Source of the DNA: Doryteuthis pealeii | Taxonomy: Eukaryota > Mollusca > Cephalopoda > Myopsida > Loliginidae | Assembly (NCBI GenBank): GCA_023376005.1 | Contig: CM042148.1 | Location: 75,109,105-75,173,104 of the forward strand | Length of the DNA: 64,000 nt | Direction: 5' to 3' | In this document: positions 10,172 through 21,184 of the stretch, piece after piece | Position numbering within the stretch: the first letter of the stretch is position 1 | How the letters are laid out: each line of letters opens with the position of its first letter | Made by a program: the position numbers and the translations under genes | Notes under the pieces: generated by a model | Seen by the model: the letters and a program-made list of their open reading frames with translations, nothing else | What the model was told of the DNA's origin: nothing | Database searches by the model: none

Positions 10172-10745
10172 GCAAATTCTTTTACTATTTCTCGGAATTT
10201 TTGAGGGCACATAGTCCGAATAATCCAAATAATCCAAATTATTTTACTTGAAAAATTTGGACATTGAGCATTATATGATATAATATTATATATTATTATA
10301 TATCATTATATGATATAATATTATATATAGTATATAATACTTACTTGTGGCAGAAACTGAACTTTATTTTTATTGCTTGTTATTTTACAAATGTTTCCCA
10401 CTCTTGTTAAACCATTGTGATTAATAACTATTTGACCGCTAACTTATACAATATTGTCTACATCCACATAACTGTCTTGGCCATTGATATATTGTTAAAT
10501 CCTGGATCCGTCTAAGACGATTACGAGATAAAGGATTTGAAACTGTCAATTTCTTAAGTGTGGTGGCTTTTTAAACAATTTTCCAATCAATTTAACAATA
10601 CAGTCATATGCTTATTGGGTTTATTAGTTCACGAAAACACCGGTTCCTGCTCGATCACCGAAGTAAAGCAGCATTGAGTCTGTTCAATACGTAATTGGGT
10701 GACCACTTAAACAACAACAGCTGCAATCAACCCGAATCCCATGCA
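10172..10745. other. AT-rich spacer
   Basis: A fragment near 10,206-10,240 resembles the SINE S4 tail ('agtccgaataatccaaataa'). A (TA)-rich palindromic patch lies at 10,268-10,340. Nothing else is recognised. Confidence 0.4.
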
Positions 10746-10784
10746 CAAAATTACTTGTAAGTAAAAAAAAAAATTTAAAAAAAA

Positions 10785-11027
10785 AGACATAGAGGCCTAT
10801 TGTTGGTAACAGCCTGACAACGAGAGTGTCTATCCCATTTTCGCTTGCCCTAGACCAGGGAGATTATTTATGATGATATGGAGCACCACGCCTACCGTCA
10901 CTTCCCCACTTTACAACAAGGATCAGATTATACAATCTGTGCTACTGATAAGCTGGGGACCGATATCGAACTCAGAACCTTGTGATTCCGAGGTGGATGC
11001 TCTACCGACTGAGCTAAACCGGTCCCT
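10785..11027 (-). mobile_element. SINE family S1
   Basis: Reverse-oriented copy with a preserved head: 'ctaccgactgagctaaaccg' is the complement of the A-box region. The tail side is A-rich. It is bounded by 18-bp direct repeats. Confidence 0.85.
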
Positions 11028-11045
11028 AAATTACTTGTAAGTAAA

Positions 11046-11287
11046 GTCGTCGGGTGGCCTAAAGTCGGTATCAGCCAATCAGCGAGGGAGTCTATCCTCT
11101 TTTCACTAGCGCTAGACCAAGGAGATTGTTTTTGCGTCTGAGATGGAGCGCCATACCTACCATCAGCTCCTTACTTTACCGCACAGACCCCTGTGCTACT
11201 CATATGCTGAGTTGGCGAGGACCGGTATCGAACTAGGAACCTTGTGGTTTCTAGCCAAACGCTCTAGCGACGGAGCTAACCCGGCCC
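11046..11287 (-). mobile_element. SINE family S1
   Basis: Full-length reverse copy from 'gtcgtcgggtggcctaaagt' to 'ggagctaacccggcccc'. Its head faces the plus-strand fragment at 11,294, forming an inverted pair with both 3' tails outward. Confidence 0.9.
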
Positions 11288-11293
11288 CTTAAA

Positions 11294-11432
11294 GTGATGA
11301 GCTGACGGTGATTGTGGCGCTCCACCTCAGATACTAAAATAATCTCCCTGGACTAGAGCTAGTGAAGAGGGGATAGACTCCCTCGCTGTCTGGCTAATAC
11401 CGACATTAGGCCACCCCGACGACTTTACTTTT
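11294..11432 (+). mobile_element. SINE family S1, 3' half
   Basis: Starts at 'gatgagctgacggtgattgt' and ends 'ccgacgactttac'. No tRNA head. It may have been inserted together with the preceding copy as an inverted dimer, since the pair lies between two copies of the 18-bp repeat. Confidence 0.85.
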
Positions 11433-11450
11433 AAATTACTTGTAAGTAAA

Positions 11451-11697
11451 AGTAAAGTCGTCGGGGCGGCCTAATGTCGGTATCAGCCATGCAGCGAGGG
11501 AGTCTATCCTCTTTTCACTAGCGCTAGACCAAGGAGATTGTTTTAGCGTCTGAAGTGGTGCGCCACATCTACCATCAGCTCCTTACTTTACTGCACAGAT
11601 CCCTGTGCTACTCATACGCTGAGTTGGCGGGGGCGGGTATCGAACTAGGAACCTTGTGGTTTCTACCCGAACGCTCTACCGACTGAGCTAAGTCGGC
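11451..11697 (-). mobile_element. SINE family S1
   Basis: Reverse copy from 'gtaaagtcgtcggggcggcc' to 'ctaccgactgagctaagtcg'. No matching 18-bp repeat is seen at its 5' (right) side. Confidence 0.9.
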
Positions 11698-11699
11698 AT

Positions 11700-12223
11700 T
11701 AAATGAGCCGAAAGAGTGTTTACATGCCCTAAAATAAAACAAAACAACCATTATCAGTTCAGCTAGTAAATCTTTATCTTGAATATCTACTTCAGTTACA
11801 TGTGTTGTCGTCTCTGCTTCTTCTTGCGACTAATAAATGTCTACTAAGCTAATAGTAACCAGCCTTCCACTGGTTGGGTTTGTTTTACGGCATATCAACC
11901 TCGGTGGGTCATTTAATGCCGACTAAGTTTTGGGTTCATAGCGGTAGTTTGGTAGAAAACAAATGTATATATATATAGATTTTAACTATTGTTTAATTAT
12001 TCATATATTTGAGTACAATCCCATTTCTTTTAGGAAATGTAAAATCCTGGATGGTCTTATTTCCGTGAAAATTTTTTTCAAATTATTTGCTTAGTAGTAT
12101 TTTGTTTGCACTAGATCAAAGTCTACACACTCTAGCAGTATATGCTTCTCTGTAAATATCTCTTGGCATGTAGTGCATATTCCACTGGACTTCTTCAGAG
12201 TCACTCTTGATTTGTTCAGTTCA
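11700..12223. other. No recognised gene
   Basis: Contains one short SINE-tail motif ('ttacggcatatcaacctcgg', about 11,886) and AT-rich sequence. Confidence 0.4.
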
Positions 12224-12605
12224 TCTATACATATATAAAGAGCAGTTGTGTATATATGCATGTCCGGAAGAAACTTCGAAAATAAAACAATTAACGACAA
12301 AGTAAATATATATACACACTGAATATCACCAGGGCTTGGTTTTTGAGCAAAAATAATAGATTTGATTTATATTCGTGAAGATGATTAGAAAAATTAAATT
12401 TAAATGATAACAGCATGGATTTTTTTCATTTAATATTTTAGATAGTAGACATTAACATTTCTTTTCAGGGTAGCTGGATCAATGCAGGATCTATTTTTTA
12501 CATGGGGATTTAAAAGGGGCATCCCACGAGTATTCAACTCACGATTCAGTAATAATGGATCTGCGGGACTAACTTAAAAATCCCCTTCTACCCAGCCGCT
12601 GCTAG
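12224..12605 (+). mobile_element. Non-autonomous Helitron family B
   Basis: Begins A|TC ('tctatacatatataaagagc'), carries the family block 'aacaattaacgacaaagtaa' and ends with CTAG followed by T. This matches Helitron insertion between A and T with 5'-TC and CTRR-3'. The 3' hairpin ('acccagccgct') is eroded compared with 47,230-47,264. No Rep/helicase is encoded. Confidence 0.65.
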
Positions 12606-12690
12606 TTCATTTCTAAATAAACACTAGTCCTTCCACAGCTCTCAGAAATTTTTATAGTTCAATTTTCCTGTCCTTTACCAAATTCAAAAT

Positions 12691-13310
12691 GCTAACAATA
12701 TGATCACCAGTCTAATCTTTTGATTTTTGAATAGTCAAGTTCAATGTGAACTTGACTATTATTAAAATAATATAATTTATAAATAATGATATAAATTTAT
12801 ACATTTATTTCTTTAGTAATATATTAAAATGCTAACAATATGATCATCAGTCTAATCTTTTGATTTTTGAATAGTCAAGTTCAATGTGAACTTGACTATT
12901 ATTAAATAATATAAATTTATAAATAATAATATAAATTTATATACATTTATTTCTTTAGTAATATATTAAAATGCTAACAATATGATCACCAGTCTAATCT
13001 TTTGATTTTTGAATAGTCAAGTTCAATGTGAACTTGACTATTATTAAATAATATAAATTTATAAATAATAATATAAATTTATATACATTTATTTCTTTAG
13101 TAATATATTAAAATGCAAACAATATGATCACCAGTCTAATCTTTTGATTTTTGAATAGTCAAGTTCAATGTGAACTTGACTATTATTAAATAATATAAAT
13201 TTAAATAATAATATAAATTTATATACATTTATTTCTTTAGTAATATATTAAAATGCAAACAATATGATCACCAGTCTAATCTTTTGATTTTTGAATAGTC
13301 AAGTTCAAGA
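12691..13310. repeat. 140-142 bp satellite, about 4.4 units, each with a 14-bp hairpin
   Basis: The unit start 'gctaacaatatgatcaccag' (or gcaaac variant) recurs at 12,691, 12,831, 12,973, 13,115 and 13,255. Each full unit contains aatagtcaagttca, a 3-base loop and its exact complement. The last unit stops at the hairpin apex (about 13,307), where unrelated sequence starts. Units are nearly identical, indicating recent amplification. Class unknown. Confidence 0.9.
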
Positions 13311-13319
13311 CATCTGGAT

Positions 13320-13555
13320 GTTCATCCCTTATTAACCAACACGATAACAATAGGATATTGTCACATCTGCAAAGGGCATTAGAACAAAAGACCAGATCAG
13401 ATGCAACAAAAGTTTTGTGCTTATACATTAAGAGGCAATTGCCAAGAAATCACTCAACCGTGTCTATTCAATTACGGACAAGATATACACAAAAATCAGG
13501 ACACTTAATTTGAAGTCTGGCCATGCAGAACACTGAATTGTAGATTGTATGTCAT

Positions 13556-13558
<3 letters not shown>
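13320..13558. other. No recognised feature
   Basis: Short unique-looking stretch between the satellite and a microsatellite. No coding or RNA signal. Confidence 0.4.

Positions 13559-13636
<78 letters not shown>
13559..13636. repeat. (TA)n then (GT)n compound microsatellite
   Basis: About 32 bases of ta followed by about 45 bases of gt. It abuts the 3' end of a SINE. Confidence 0.97.
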
Positions 13637-13880
13637 CACGAAGTCAATTTATTGAGTGGATTTGAACAGGTTTGAATTCAGAGTTTTCATTCTCCTAAAC
13701 TGGTTGCCTAACCAAGGCTAAAGAGCCCAGTCTGCCCTAGTATTTAACCATAGCTGGAGGGACAATAGTTGGATTCATACCGTTCCCAAGTGTATTAGCG
13801 CTATGTGAGATGCAAACAGGGAAGTCCAGGATTTGAATTCGGATCGATAAGTCCATTTCCAACGACGCATGAATTTTATA
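13637..13880 (-). mobile_element. SINE family S3
   Basis: Reverse copy: 'gacacgaagtcaatttattg', 'gaacaggtttgaattcagag', 'gcctaaccaaggctaaagag' and 'aggatttgaattcggat' (B box region). The head is partly lost at the right. Confidence 0.85.
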
Positions 13881-13884
13881 TCAT

Positions 13885-14875
13885 GGTATAACTGAGATGG
13901 GAAAATAGAAGTTGAAATAGGACTAACGGCTAATATGGAGGTTTTTAAGCCACCTGAATTTGTTTGGTAAGAGACAATTCTACCTATGAAGACAGACAAA
14001 GACGTTCTTCATACATTGGATTAAGTAGGTTTGATTTGTTTTGTATTTGATAAAGTTTATATAAGATGAGATTTATTTTGTTTTTTTACACTTCCATTAT
14101 TTAAAAGAAGTATCCCAAAATTTTGCCACCAAGATGTTTTCTTCTGGATTCTTCATGGTCCAGGATTCCTGTAGATGTGGTCAATACTAATAATCCAAAC
14201 TGTCTGAAAGGAATCAAATTATTTGTCCATTTTTTCTAATTCGCTCAAATCTTATGTCAAAACGACGACTGATAACAGCACATTTGTTAAGTTTGCCATT
14301 GAAATTGACAACAATTTCTTCTATTTCTATTATCATCAACCATTTCAAATTCATCAATGTAGCCATGTTTTATCATGACCATTAAAATTTTCTGGTAACT
14401 TTTGAACAGGGCCTAACCTGTTTCATTTTTATTTATTTTTTTATTTATTTTGTTTGTTCTAATGACATAAATTTCAATTGAAATGCAGTTGCTCTGGGGT
14501 AATTTTGTTTGTTCTTTGGATAAAAAAAATTTCTCCACATCAATGCTTGAGAACTCAAGTAGTTCTGTTGTATACCATCTTAAAAATTTACGTGTACTTA
14601 TCTTGTTCTGTAGAGTATACCTGTATACCTATTGCTGCATACAGATATATTTATTTCATGCAAAATTAGGACGTTTGTAAGGGTAAAATTCACACCATGG
14701 GAAGACATAGAAAAGCAACCTTTGATTAACAAAATTAATGATTTTGTGACCATCATGTAAATAAATGCAATTACAAATACATAAAGTAATCATTTCTTTT
14801 TAAAGCTTATTTAGTGTTCTGGTCAAAGCTTTAATAAAATTCCTCATTTTCAATTCTACAAGTCCTCTAATTGGA
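13885..14875. other. No recognised gene
   Basis: AT-rich sequence. Two overlapping short frames near 14,478-14,680 have no known domain and no splice context that I can defend. Confidence 0.4.
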
Positions 14876-14879
14876 CTGT

Positions 14880-15145
14880 ACGTACAGCATTTCAAGCCTT
14901 TTAGGGTTATTTTATGCTAAACACATTTTTATTTTATTCATTCTTGTTGGGTATTCAATTTTTTTCAAACTCAATTTTTAAAACGTTTTTAATACTCATT
15001 TTTGTTATATTTAACCCATAGATGGGACCCTAACGGGTGCTACTACTCCAGTTCTGGATGGACCTGGGAGTAATGGCGATAAAGAGGTACTCCACATTCC
15101 CCAGAGTTCCAGAATGGGAACTTCACCATTAGATGCATTATTCAT
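14880..15145 (-). mobile_element. SINE family S2, tail and body
   Basis: Reverse order: tail ('tttagggttattttatgct'), T-rich linker, 'aacccatagatgggacccta', 'ggacctgggagtaatggcga' and 'gaacttcaccattagatgc'. The tRNA head is absent. Confidence 0.75.
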
Positions 15146-15149
15146 CTTC

Positions 15150-15800
15150 TTTGCTGGGATACCTAATTTCTGTTTCTTCTATCTTTTTATCTTCTATCTT
15201 GGCTTGGGTTGGCTATGTATATCAGTTGATCCTCTGCTATCTGGCTGGTCTAGGATCGAAACTTTTAGCTGGATCTTCTGTTATTCTGGATCTGTCTATC
15301 TCTGTGACGTCCTGTGTTGCTATTTTGTTCTTAATTAATGACACAAGACTTTCTTTTTGTTTTGATATCATATTTTATTTGTCTGGGGCCGGTTTGTCAC
15401 AATCGGTAGACCACCTGCTATCGTTTTGTTAACTTTGAAGCACGAATGTTTGAGGCGTAACACAGATTCTCAAAGATACGTGGTTCAAAGTTAACTGAGC
15501 TGAAAAAATGTAAAAGCATTTAAATAAAATAACATGGTGCATTTTATCTTTTATTCATTATCAACACTGTAAATTTCATTAAATTCTGTTAATTCCCTGA
15601 TTTTGGTTTTTTTTTTTCTTTCGGCGGGGTGACATACGATGGTGGAATTTAGGTTCGTTAAGATCGATTTAATCGACATTCCTTATTCATCCGGTAAGAA
15701 ACTGATTTGCAAGGGAAACATTTCGCTCGGTGTAATATATAGAGCAGCGACTTCACACACTTTTCTACTACTTTTGTATTGTCCTATTCCATATCCATTT
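15150..15800. other. Unassigned; possible tRNA-like SINE head at 15,386-15,495
   Basis: The segment beginning 'ggggccggtttgtcacaatc' and containing 'gtggttcaaagttaac' has spacing like a tRNA-derived head, but only one copy is visible. Two overlapping hydrophobic-looking frames at 15,114-15,432 match no family I know. Confidence 0.25.
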
Positions 15801-15807
15801 ACAAAGA

Positions 15808-16075
15808 AGTCTCCCGTGGTGTAATGGATAATATATTGGACTGCGATATCGTAGAAGAGCCAATTCGAATTCCAGTGGTATTATTACGTTCAATTCCGAA
15901 CTAATAACCTTGATACAAGTATGAACCTTCTCATCTCCCTTCTGTGGGTTTAATAGTACGACCATTAAGTATGGATTGGGCATTAGATAACCCACAAAGG
16001 TTGATATGTCATTAAACAAAGAAACCAAACTCTGTGTATTTACCAATCCCTCCACATGAGTATAATGTGACACGA
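15808..16075 (+). mobile_element. tRNA-headed SINE, related to S3
   Basis: The head is 'cgtggtgtaatggataatat' with B-box-like 'aattcgaattcca'. Then come 'ctgtgggtttaatagtacga', the shared tail motif 'ggttgatatgtcattaaac' and 'tatttaccaatccctccaca', as at S3 ends. It seems to be a composite of S3-type ends and the common tail. Confidence 0.6.
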
Positions 16076-16127
16076 TGTCATTTTTTGAAGTGAAGTTTAT
16101 GTTTGGTAATTACATATACACTGGTAC

Positions 16128-16290
16128 CTTGGGCACCTCACGTGGTGTAATGGTTAGCAAGCTAGATTAGCAGACCATTGTTAGTGAATTCGATTCTCAC
16201 AGAGCACGTCCGTACTGCTGGCTTTGTGCCACATCTACTTTGGCCTCTAGGTTTAAATCGTTCCGCTAGTAAATCAATTTCTGCGTATAT
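16128..16290 (+). mobile_element. SINE family S2, 5' part
   Basis: The head 'cacgtggtgtaatggttagc', B box 'gaattcgattctc' and 'ggctttgtgccacatctact' match the start of the copy at 8732. The copy stops before the S2 body. Confidence 0.8.
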
Positions 16291-16500
16291 CAAATCAATT
16301 TTTCCCCACTGAAATAAACTGAAATGTCATTAATTTGTTAACCCCCTCCACCCCCAACAAAAAAAAACCATTAAAATAAAAAAATGTCAGATATTTATCA
16401 TCGGCATTTGTCTAAAATGTCTGATTTCCTAAAAAAAAGTTTAACCAAAGAATCGTTGTCTTGGAACGTCATTATTTGCTATGTTTACAAGAAAACGCTT

Positions 16501-16501
16501 A

Positions 16502-16535
<34 letters not shown>

Positions 16536-16622
16536 GTGTGTGTGTATGTGTATAATATCTGTATGTGTGTGCGCATATATAATATCTGTATGTGTGTGCC
16601 TGTATATATATGTATATATATG
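16501..16622. repeat. (GT)n / TA-rich microsatellite
   Basis: A gt run, then imperfect gt/ta blocks, leading directly into the SINE head at 16,622. Confidence 0.9.
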
Positions 16623-16877
16623 GGCCGGGTTAGCTCAGTCGGTAGAGCGTTCGGCTAGAAACCACAAGGTTCCTAGTTCGATACCGGTCCTCGCCAACTC
16701 AGCGTATGAGTAGCACAGGGATCTGTGCGGTAAAGTAAGGAGCTGATTGTAGGTGTGGCGCCCCAGCTCAGATGCTAAAACAATCTCCTTGGTCTAGCGC
16801 TATAGAAAATAGGATATACTCCCTCGCTGACTGGCTGATACCGACTTTAGGCCGCCCCGACGACTTTACTTTACTTA
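16622..16877 (+). mobile_element. SINE family S1, best full-length copy
   Basis: About 256 bp. A box 'tagctcagtcggtagagcg' and B box 'gttcgataccgg' are spaced as in a tRNA gene. The body is 'cagcgtatgagtagcacagg', 'ggtaaagtaaggagctgat', 'ctccttggtctagcgc', and the tail 'ccgacgactttactttactt'. It is inserted between GT/TA and TA microsatellites. The head resembles a tRNA with a pol III internal promoter; which tRNA is not resolved. Confidence 0.9.
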
Positions 16878-16878
<1 letters not shown>

Positions 16879-16946
<68 letters not shown>

Positions 16947-16960
16947 CTGTATGTGTGTGT
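16879..16960. repeat. (TA)n microsatellite
   Basis: A long at/ta run following the SINE tail, ending in tgtgtg variants. Confidence 0.95.
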
Positions 16961-17405
16961 CTGTTTGTGTGTAACCAAATAAGTTGCCAAATTTAAGTTA
17001 AGCTCCAAATCACCGATTGATACATTGGTAGAATCGCTGGCTATTGGCGGTATTTTACTAATTTTCAAGATTCTTTTGCAAAAGTTTTCAAAGGTTAATA
17101 ACTTCTTTTCTTTTTGTAATCTCTCAGTTTTAGTGCACAACTGTCGGTTATTTGTAATCAATACATAATGAACTGACATCCTTAATTTCTGCTCATTCGT
17201 CAATGTTTCTCATTCAAGTAGAATATTATAATCCAGCACATTATTTGTTAACACTAGATAGATCATCAAAAACTCTAAAATTGCGCCTCTGCACATTTTT
17301 TGGGATACAGAGCTGTGTCCTGTAAAACAAAGTTTGAAGTTGCCAGAGAAAAAAAAACTTTGTATTATTTAGATTTTTGGACTTTGATCCTCATCTTTAT
17401 TGTTA
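16961..17405. other. No recognised feature
   Basis: AT-rich sequence up to the Helitron end. No supported gene. Confidence 0.4.
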
Positions 17406-18022
17406 CTAGCAAATATATGCAATATAGCAAGTATTTAAGTTTTAATGCAATATTGTATTAAATTAGAAAGGCTAAGGAAACTAAATAAGAATGCAGTTAA
17501 AAAGTTTTGAAACTGAGGGAGTATAATCGAAAAATAGAACAACTGAAACTTACTCTTCCATCAATCTCGTCTTTCATTGTTATTTTTTCTAATTTAAGTA
17601 TTTAGTTAAAAGAGGAAGTAAAAAATAAAATGACAGTTATTTGTTCGTGTTAATGGATTTCATTTAAGATTCATTGAAGAGATGTTTGCTTATATTCATT
17701 AAAATAAAACCAAACAATTAGAAATCAATAATACTAAGCACATATTTATTAAAATCAAATTTTAAATATCAATATGCAAATTAGCCTTCCTGTTCACACT
17801 GCAAACCGCTATTTTGTTGTATATATAACTACAATTGCATGTTATTAATGTGTAGATATGGTGAACAGTATTAATAATGTTTAACACTTTTATTAATAAT
17901 TGAGGTTTAAATAAAAATAAAATCATGAAGAATGTAGCGTAAATAACTAAGGGAATTGTGACTTGAGTAGTAATAGAGTTTCGGCTACAGACAGAAAACA
18001 CACAATCTCCATTATAATAAGA
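17406..18022 (-). mobile_element. Non-autonomous Helitron family A
   Basis: On the minus strand it begins TCTTATTATAATGGAGATTG and ends ...TTTGCTAG, inserted between A and T (flanks a at 17,405 and t at 18,023). Length is 617 bp. The 3' hairpin is degraded in this copy ('gcaatatagc'). It encodes no Rep/helicase. It landed inside an S4 SINE tail: S4-like sequence continues in reverse orientation at 18,023-18,105. Confidence 0.8.
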
Positions 18023-18105
18023 TATACACAACATTTCGGTTGATGTGCCCTCTGATTTCTTCAGGTGTTTTTTGTCGAACTCGGGAACCTTTTCGTTACT
18101 TATAT
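18023..18105 (-). mobile_element. SINE family S4 tail fragment
   Basis: The reverse complement carries 'gttcccgagttcgacaaa', 'cctgaagaaatcagagggc' and 'cgaaatgttgt', as in the S4 3' region at 27,300-27,380. Confidence 0.7.
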
Positions 18106-18111
18106 CCGTTG

Positions 18112-18460
18112 AACATATGGCGCAATGGATATAGGGGTTGGGTTAATACAGTTCTAAGTGATAACTATCTGTAGGTTGCTGGTTCAATCCTGGTCAAGGG
18201 TGATAATAAGAGAACACTTGTACCCGGTCATAATTAATGGAATGAGAACAGTCTACCCTTATGGGTGGAATAAATGGTTCGATTCGAATATCCGTGAAGG
18301 TTCCCAATTTCGACAAAAGGTTTCCGAGTTCGATAAGAAGGTTCCCGAGTTTGACAAGGAACATATGAAGAAGGACGAAGGGCACATCGGCCGAAATGTA
18401 ACAATAAAGATAAGGACAACAGTCCGAAAAATCCAAATGATTTAAATTATCAAGTCTCAT
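18112..18460 (+). mobile_element. SINE family S4 (tRNA-derived)
   Basis: The head is 'catatggcgcaatggatata' with B-box-like 'ctggttcaatcctgg'. A middle of three short near-repeats ('gttcccgagtttgacaagg' and variants) follows, then a tail 'gaagaaggacgaagggcaca', 'cggccgaaatgt' and 'aacagtccgaaaaatccaaa'. The copy at 27,078 is the close relative. Confidence 0.8.
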
Positions 18461-18754
18461 CTAAAAAAAATCAGGTAAATATTTTTAAAAACTTGTTTAT
18501 TAGGTGCGAAACCGGTACAAAATTGCAGCTGTGAGCCCCCATACATTTTCACATCACTATCAATCACATCAACTCGATCATAAGAGTCTGGTTTAAAAAC
18601 TTTAACTTCATATACATTCTCAATTAAATCTTACAAATGTTTGGAAATTATGAAAAAAAAAAACATCCTCTTCAGCAATATCATTTTCCACAAAAACAGC
18701 CTGATTTTCCAGAGCAATGTAATTTTTTTATTTTCTCTCAAATTTTTGGTTTGG

Positions 18755-19110
18755 TTTGGATTATTAAATTTTACGGCATGTCAACCCTTGATGGATTATT
18801 TTATGCCGAATATGTTCTATTCATGCTTTATGGGCACTCAATTTTTTTATTCTAAACTCAACTTTCTTTAAAACACACTTTTTGAAAACTCTTTTTTTTT
18901 CTTCTATTTAACCCATAGATTGACCCTAACAGGTACTACCAATCCGGGTCAGAGTGGACCTGGGAGTAATGGTGATGAAGGGATTCTCTACATTCCCTAG
19001 AGTTCCAGAATTGGAACTTCACCATCAGATAGAGTTTAACGTCATACTTAGGACATTAAGACCCTCAGCCACCGCCTTCTAGCACATATATAATAAAAAG
19101 GGTAGGAGCT
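18755..19110 (-). mobile_element. SINE family S2, tail and body
   Basis: Reverse order: 'tttacggcatgtcaaccctt', T-rich linker, 'aacccatagattgaccctaa', 'gtggacctgggagtaatggt', 'acttcaccatcagatag' and 'cttaggacattaagaccctc'. Lacks the tRNA head. Confidence 0.8.
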
Positions 19111-19149
19111 TACTAAAAAGGCAACAGGGTCGGAAAGACCAATATATAT

Positions 19150-19435
19150 ATTTACCAACGCCTATGCACGAGCAGGACGTGACACAAGGTCAATTTCTTA
19201 AGCGTAATTTAACAGGTTTGAATTCAGAGTTTTCCTTTTCCTAGACCGGTTGCCTAACCAAGGCTAAAGAGCCCAGTCTGCCCTGCTATTTACCCATAGC
19301 TGGAGGGAGAGTAGGATTCATACCTTTCCCAAGGGTATTAGCACTAAGTGAAATGCAATTACCACGTCCAGGATTTGAACTCGGGGTGACGAGTCCATTT
19401 CCCATGACTTTAACCATTACACCACGCGCTTCCTG
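19150..19435 (-). mobile_element. SINE family S3, near full-length
   Basis: The right end 'taaccattacaccacgcgct' is the complement of the tRNA-like head. 'caggatttgaactcggggtg' is the complement of the B box. The left end 'gacacaaggtcaatttct' and 'ttaccaacgcctatgcacga' form the 3' end. This is the best S3 copy in the window. Confidence 0.85.
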
Positions 19436-19439
19436 AAAA

Positions 19440-19866
19440 TCAATATAGGTTCTATGACTTGACGTAACCAACCAATTGATCGGAGTTGGCCTCTTCGACC
19501 GACCGCCTAGCCTAAATAAGAAACAAAGTAGTGTTGCATGTCATGAACTGCTCAGTCCCCTTAAGCATCACGAGTCGCCACCCATTTGCAGAGGTGCATT
19601 CGGTTTATTCTAAAGCCTCAACCGCCAGGGCTATTCAAACGAAAAATTATTGAAAATTAAAATTATTTAAAACGAAAAATTATTTTAAATTGAATTCCAG
19701 TAAAGATAAGAAAACAGCTTTTCTTAAAACGCCAATATACATTTTAAGGAATTTAATTTAGATGTTTTATCGATTAATAATTCTAATTCAATTCCCGAAA
19801 AATTGTCTTTACCCAAGTATATATAATCTGTATGTAGATATAATATAGATACTATATTCACATATT
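19440..19866. other. No recognised gene
   Basis: AT-rich sequence with no supported feature. Confidence 0.4.
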
Positions 19867-19867
19867 T

Positions 19868-19945
19868 TATTATAATGGAGATGCCGTATCTGTCTGTCTG
19901 TAACTGAAACTACATTCCTGCTTACGTCATAATACACAATTGTGT
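19868..19945 (+). mobile_element. Helitron family A, 5'-end fragment
   Basis: 'tattataatggagatgccgt' and 'ctgtctgtctgtaactgaaa' match the first 60 bases of family A. The rest of the element is absent. Confidence 0.65.
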
Positions 19946-20166
19946 AAGTTTTTCAATGAGTATTTAATTTATAGTTATATAACATTAATACGTAGAATAA
20001 AGAACAACTCCGTATTACATATATTCAGAAATTAAGTATGCAACATTAGACGGAGCACATTGTTAAAATACATTTTAATAAATACATGCTCCGTATTTAT
20101 ATACACGCCATAATCATGTCATTTTTTTCTATAAACTTTTAACTAATCAAGTGATATGAAGTCATC

Positions 20167-20670
20167 GGTAATTTATGAGGAAGTGCGTCCCGGTCTCCTG
20201 CCTCAAAAATTGCTACCCGGGGACTATTAAAATAACGACCCATCTCAGTCTATGCAAAACTATCCATCTTCATATCTATCTATCTATCTATCTATCTATC
20301 ACAATTTGTTCATATTTGTCTATATAACTTTAAATACTAAGATTTTTTTATTCATGTTTGTTTAATGTTGTTTTTAGTTTAAATAAACAAGAATTACGAC
20401 AAAAAAAGATGTGACCCCCCCCCAATACATTTACTTGTCGAAAATATCTATCTCCATTTGTTCATATCTATCTATATTATTTTGTTATCTATCTATCTAT
20501 CTATATCAGTCTATTCCAAAACTATATATCCATCTTCATGTCTAAACAAGAATTACGACAAATTACGATAAATAAACAAGAATTACGACGAGCTGCGGTT
20601 GTTATTTTGATAGTCACCGGGTAGCAATTTTTGAGGCAGGAGACCGGGACGCACTTCCTCATAAATTACC
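20167..20670. mobile_element. MITE with about 75-bp terminal inverted repeats and 8-bp TSD
   Basis: The two ends are reverse complements over about 75 bases (start 'ggtaatttatgaggaagtgc'). Both flanks read aagtcatc (20,159-20,166 and 20,671-20,678), an exact 8-bp target duplication. Length is 504 bp. The interior has (TATC)n and two copies of 'aaacaagaattacgac', with no frame. Long inverted repeats with an 8-9 bp duplication suggest a Mutator- or hAT-type mobiliser; I cannot decide which. Confidence 0.85.
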
Positions 20671-20679
20671 AAGTCATCT

Positions 20680-21180
20680 TAGATTTTAATAAATATAGTC
20701 AGTTCATTCAACGGTGGCATATGCAAATCGAATAGATTCCAATGAAGTAATCACAATAATAATCAATTTGAATAATTCTGTTTATTTATTCTGGCATTAA
20801 ATTACCCACAGTGGTTGATACGCCGTTAAACAAAACTCAAACTATATATATTGTTATTCTCTAAAAGAAATATAAATGTTAATTACGAAAATACATATAG
20901 TACCGGGTACTCGCTTGGTTAACTGATTTTAGGAATGAAACCCTTTAAAGGTTCCGGGTACCTTTTACAGTATCACATTTTTCCTTAGGAGACCTCACCT
21001 TTTCGGCATAAATGTCCTTTACCTGAAATTTACCCCCCCCCCACACACACACATACCTTGGACACATGTGTCCCCGGTTGCTTATGTTGTCACCCATCTG
21101 AATATTAAACAATTTTTCAGCGTAACTTGACCGTAAACATAGTCTTTTGTCTTGTTAAGTTATGGCTAAATAAACGAATG
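20680..21180. other. No recognised gene
   Basis: One SINE-tail-like motif near 20,800-20,835 ('gttgatacgccgttaaac') and a short C-run near 21,040. Otherwise unassigned. Confidence 0.4.
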
Positions 21181-21184
21181 ATTG

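Larger units (their letters stand above)
10748..11450. repeat. 18-bp direct repeat present three times around SINEs
   Basis: The sequence 'aaattacttgtaagtaaa' occurs at 10,748-10,765, 11,028-11,045 and 11,433-11,450, each time bordering an S1 SINE. This is what repeated insertion with target-site duplication would leave. Part of the motif overlaps the 'actttacttac' SINE tail, so true duplication length is uncertain. Confidence 0.7.

Noticed and set aside
12691..13310. CRISPR array
   Set aside because: The regular spacing is of whole near-identical units, with no variable spacers. The DNA is clearly eukaryotic.
16622..16695. Functional tRNA gene
   Set aside because: A and B boxes fit, but the cloverleaf is imperfect and the segment continues into the S1 SINE body found many times in the window.
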